DNA from: Eucalyptus grandis
Taxonomy: Eukaryota > Streptophyta > Magnoliopsida > Myrtales > Myrtaceae
DNA length: 64,000 bases
Direction: 5' to 3'
Assembly: GCF_016545825.1 (NCBI RefSeq)
Contig: NC_052618.1
Coordinates: 19,791,561 to 19,855,560, forward strand
The position numbers and the translations under genes were made by a program. The notes under the pieces were generated by a model. That model ran no database searches. It was not told the DNA's origin and worked only from the letters and a program-made list of their open reading frames with translations. Shown here piece after piece: positions 63,561 to 64,000 of this stretch (positions are counted from its first letter, which is position 1; each line of letters starts with the position of its first letter).

Positions 63561-64000
63561 ATCCTATCTTTCAACCCCTGATATTGTTGATGGCCCTCCA
63601 TATATCACTTCTAAGTCTGCAGTCAGCTTAGTGACTCTGCCTATGTACCTTTCTGTTGTTTATTGGTTCTTTGGCTGACTCTGCAAATCTGGTCTGCTTA
63701 TGTACACACACTGATCATATACCTAAATATGGAAATTTGACCATGTTCTTGCAATTTTGCTAACCTAGTTCTTGTTTGCCTCGAAGATTGGCATTGGTCT
63801 CTGAAGGATACTTCTATAACCTGGAATATAGTGTCTTTGAGCCTGAATGACCATAACTGTTTGTACTTCATCCAATGTGGTTTTTGTTAGGTGATTTACC
63901 AAACATAAGCAGGCAGAGCATAAAAATCCCCAGCTTAAAATCTATCTCAAGAAATCTACTTCATTATAAAGAAGAGAGCACAGCTACGAACTGTTGCAGT
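63561..64000. other. Nothing recognised at the window edge
   Basis: Possible intron of the putative gene starting near 62.7 kb; no supported exon. Confidence 0.3.

Overview
The window is eukaryotic nuclear DNA from a flowering plant, most likely a woody eudicot. Evidence: genes split by GT-AG introns, a plastid-derived fragment, tRNA-primed LTR retroelements, a SINE, and many terminal-inverted-repeat (TIR) elements. A Myrtaceae-like genome is only my impression. There is nothing prokaryotic: no operons, no CRISPR array.

Layout. Positions 1-13,226 and 23,943-33,536 are two same-orientation copies (A and B) of one segmental duplication. Each holds a 0.7-kb-arm palindrome, a truncated LTR element (LTR end, primer-binding site, gag), and a minus-strand XRN-type 5'-3' exoribonuclease pseudogene whose central catalytic exons are missing. 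Because A and B are alignable by eye, each serves as the empty site for insertions in the other: a SINE and a micro-insertion in A, a 4.5-kb Harbinger-like element in A carrying a TCHQD-type glutathione S-transferase fragment, and a 757-bp MITE in B. A broken cysteine synthase (three exons) follows A at 13.3-13.8 kb. From 14 to 24 kb there are only transposon remains.

A second duplication copies 45,566-48,230 to 33,851-36,440. The copy carries only the last exon of MDP1 and the last two exons of a small membrane-protein gene. From 36.8 to 43.3 kb lies a run of nested TIR elements, several with a similar GC-rich core although their termini differ.

Three genes have near-complete exon sets: MDP1, a HAD phosphatase (+, 43.4-45.8 kb); a convergent COPI-associated/TVP15-like membrane protein (-, 47.3-49.5 kb); and EXECUTER1-type chloroplast singlet-oxygen signalling protein (-, 52.1-60.1 kb). 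All three, and the GST fragment, show 1-2 nt frame breaks, most of them short G/C runs one or two bases too short. That pattern fits consensus error in the assembly at least as well as gene decay. The right end holds a hAT-like MITE with perfect 8-bp target duplication, another micro-insertion, a degenerate plastid ndhA fragment and a possible start of a plus-strand gene near 62.7 kb. I see no pathway linking the genes; they look like unrelated neighbours in a transposon-rich region.
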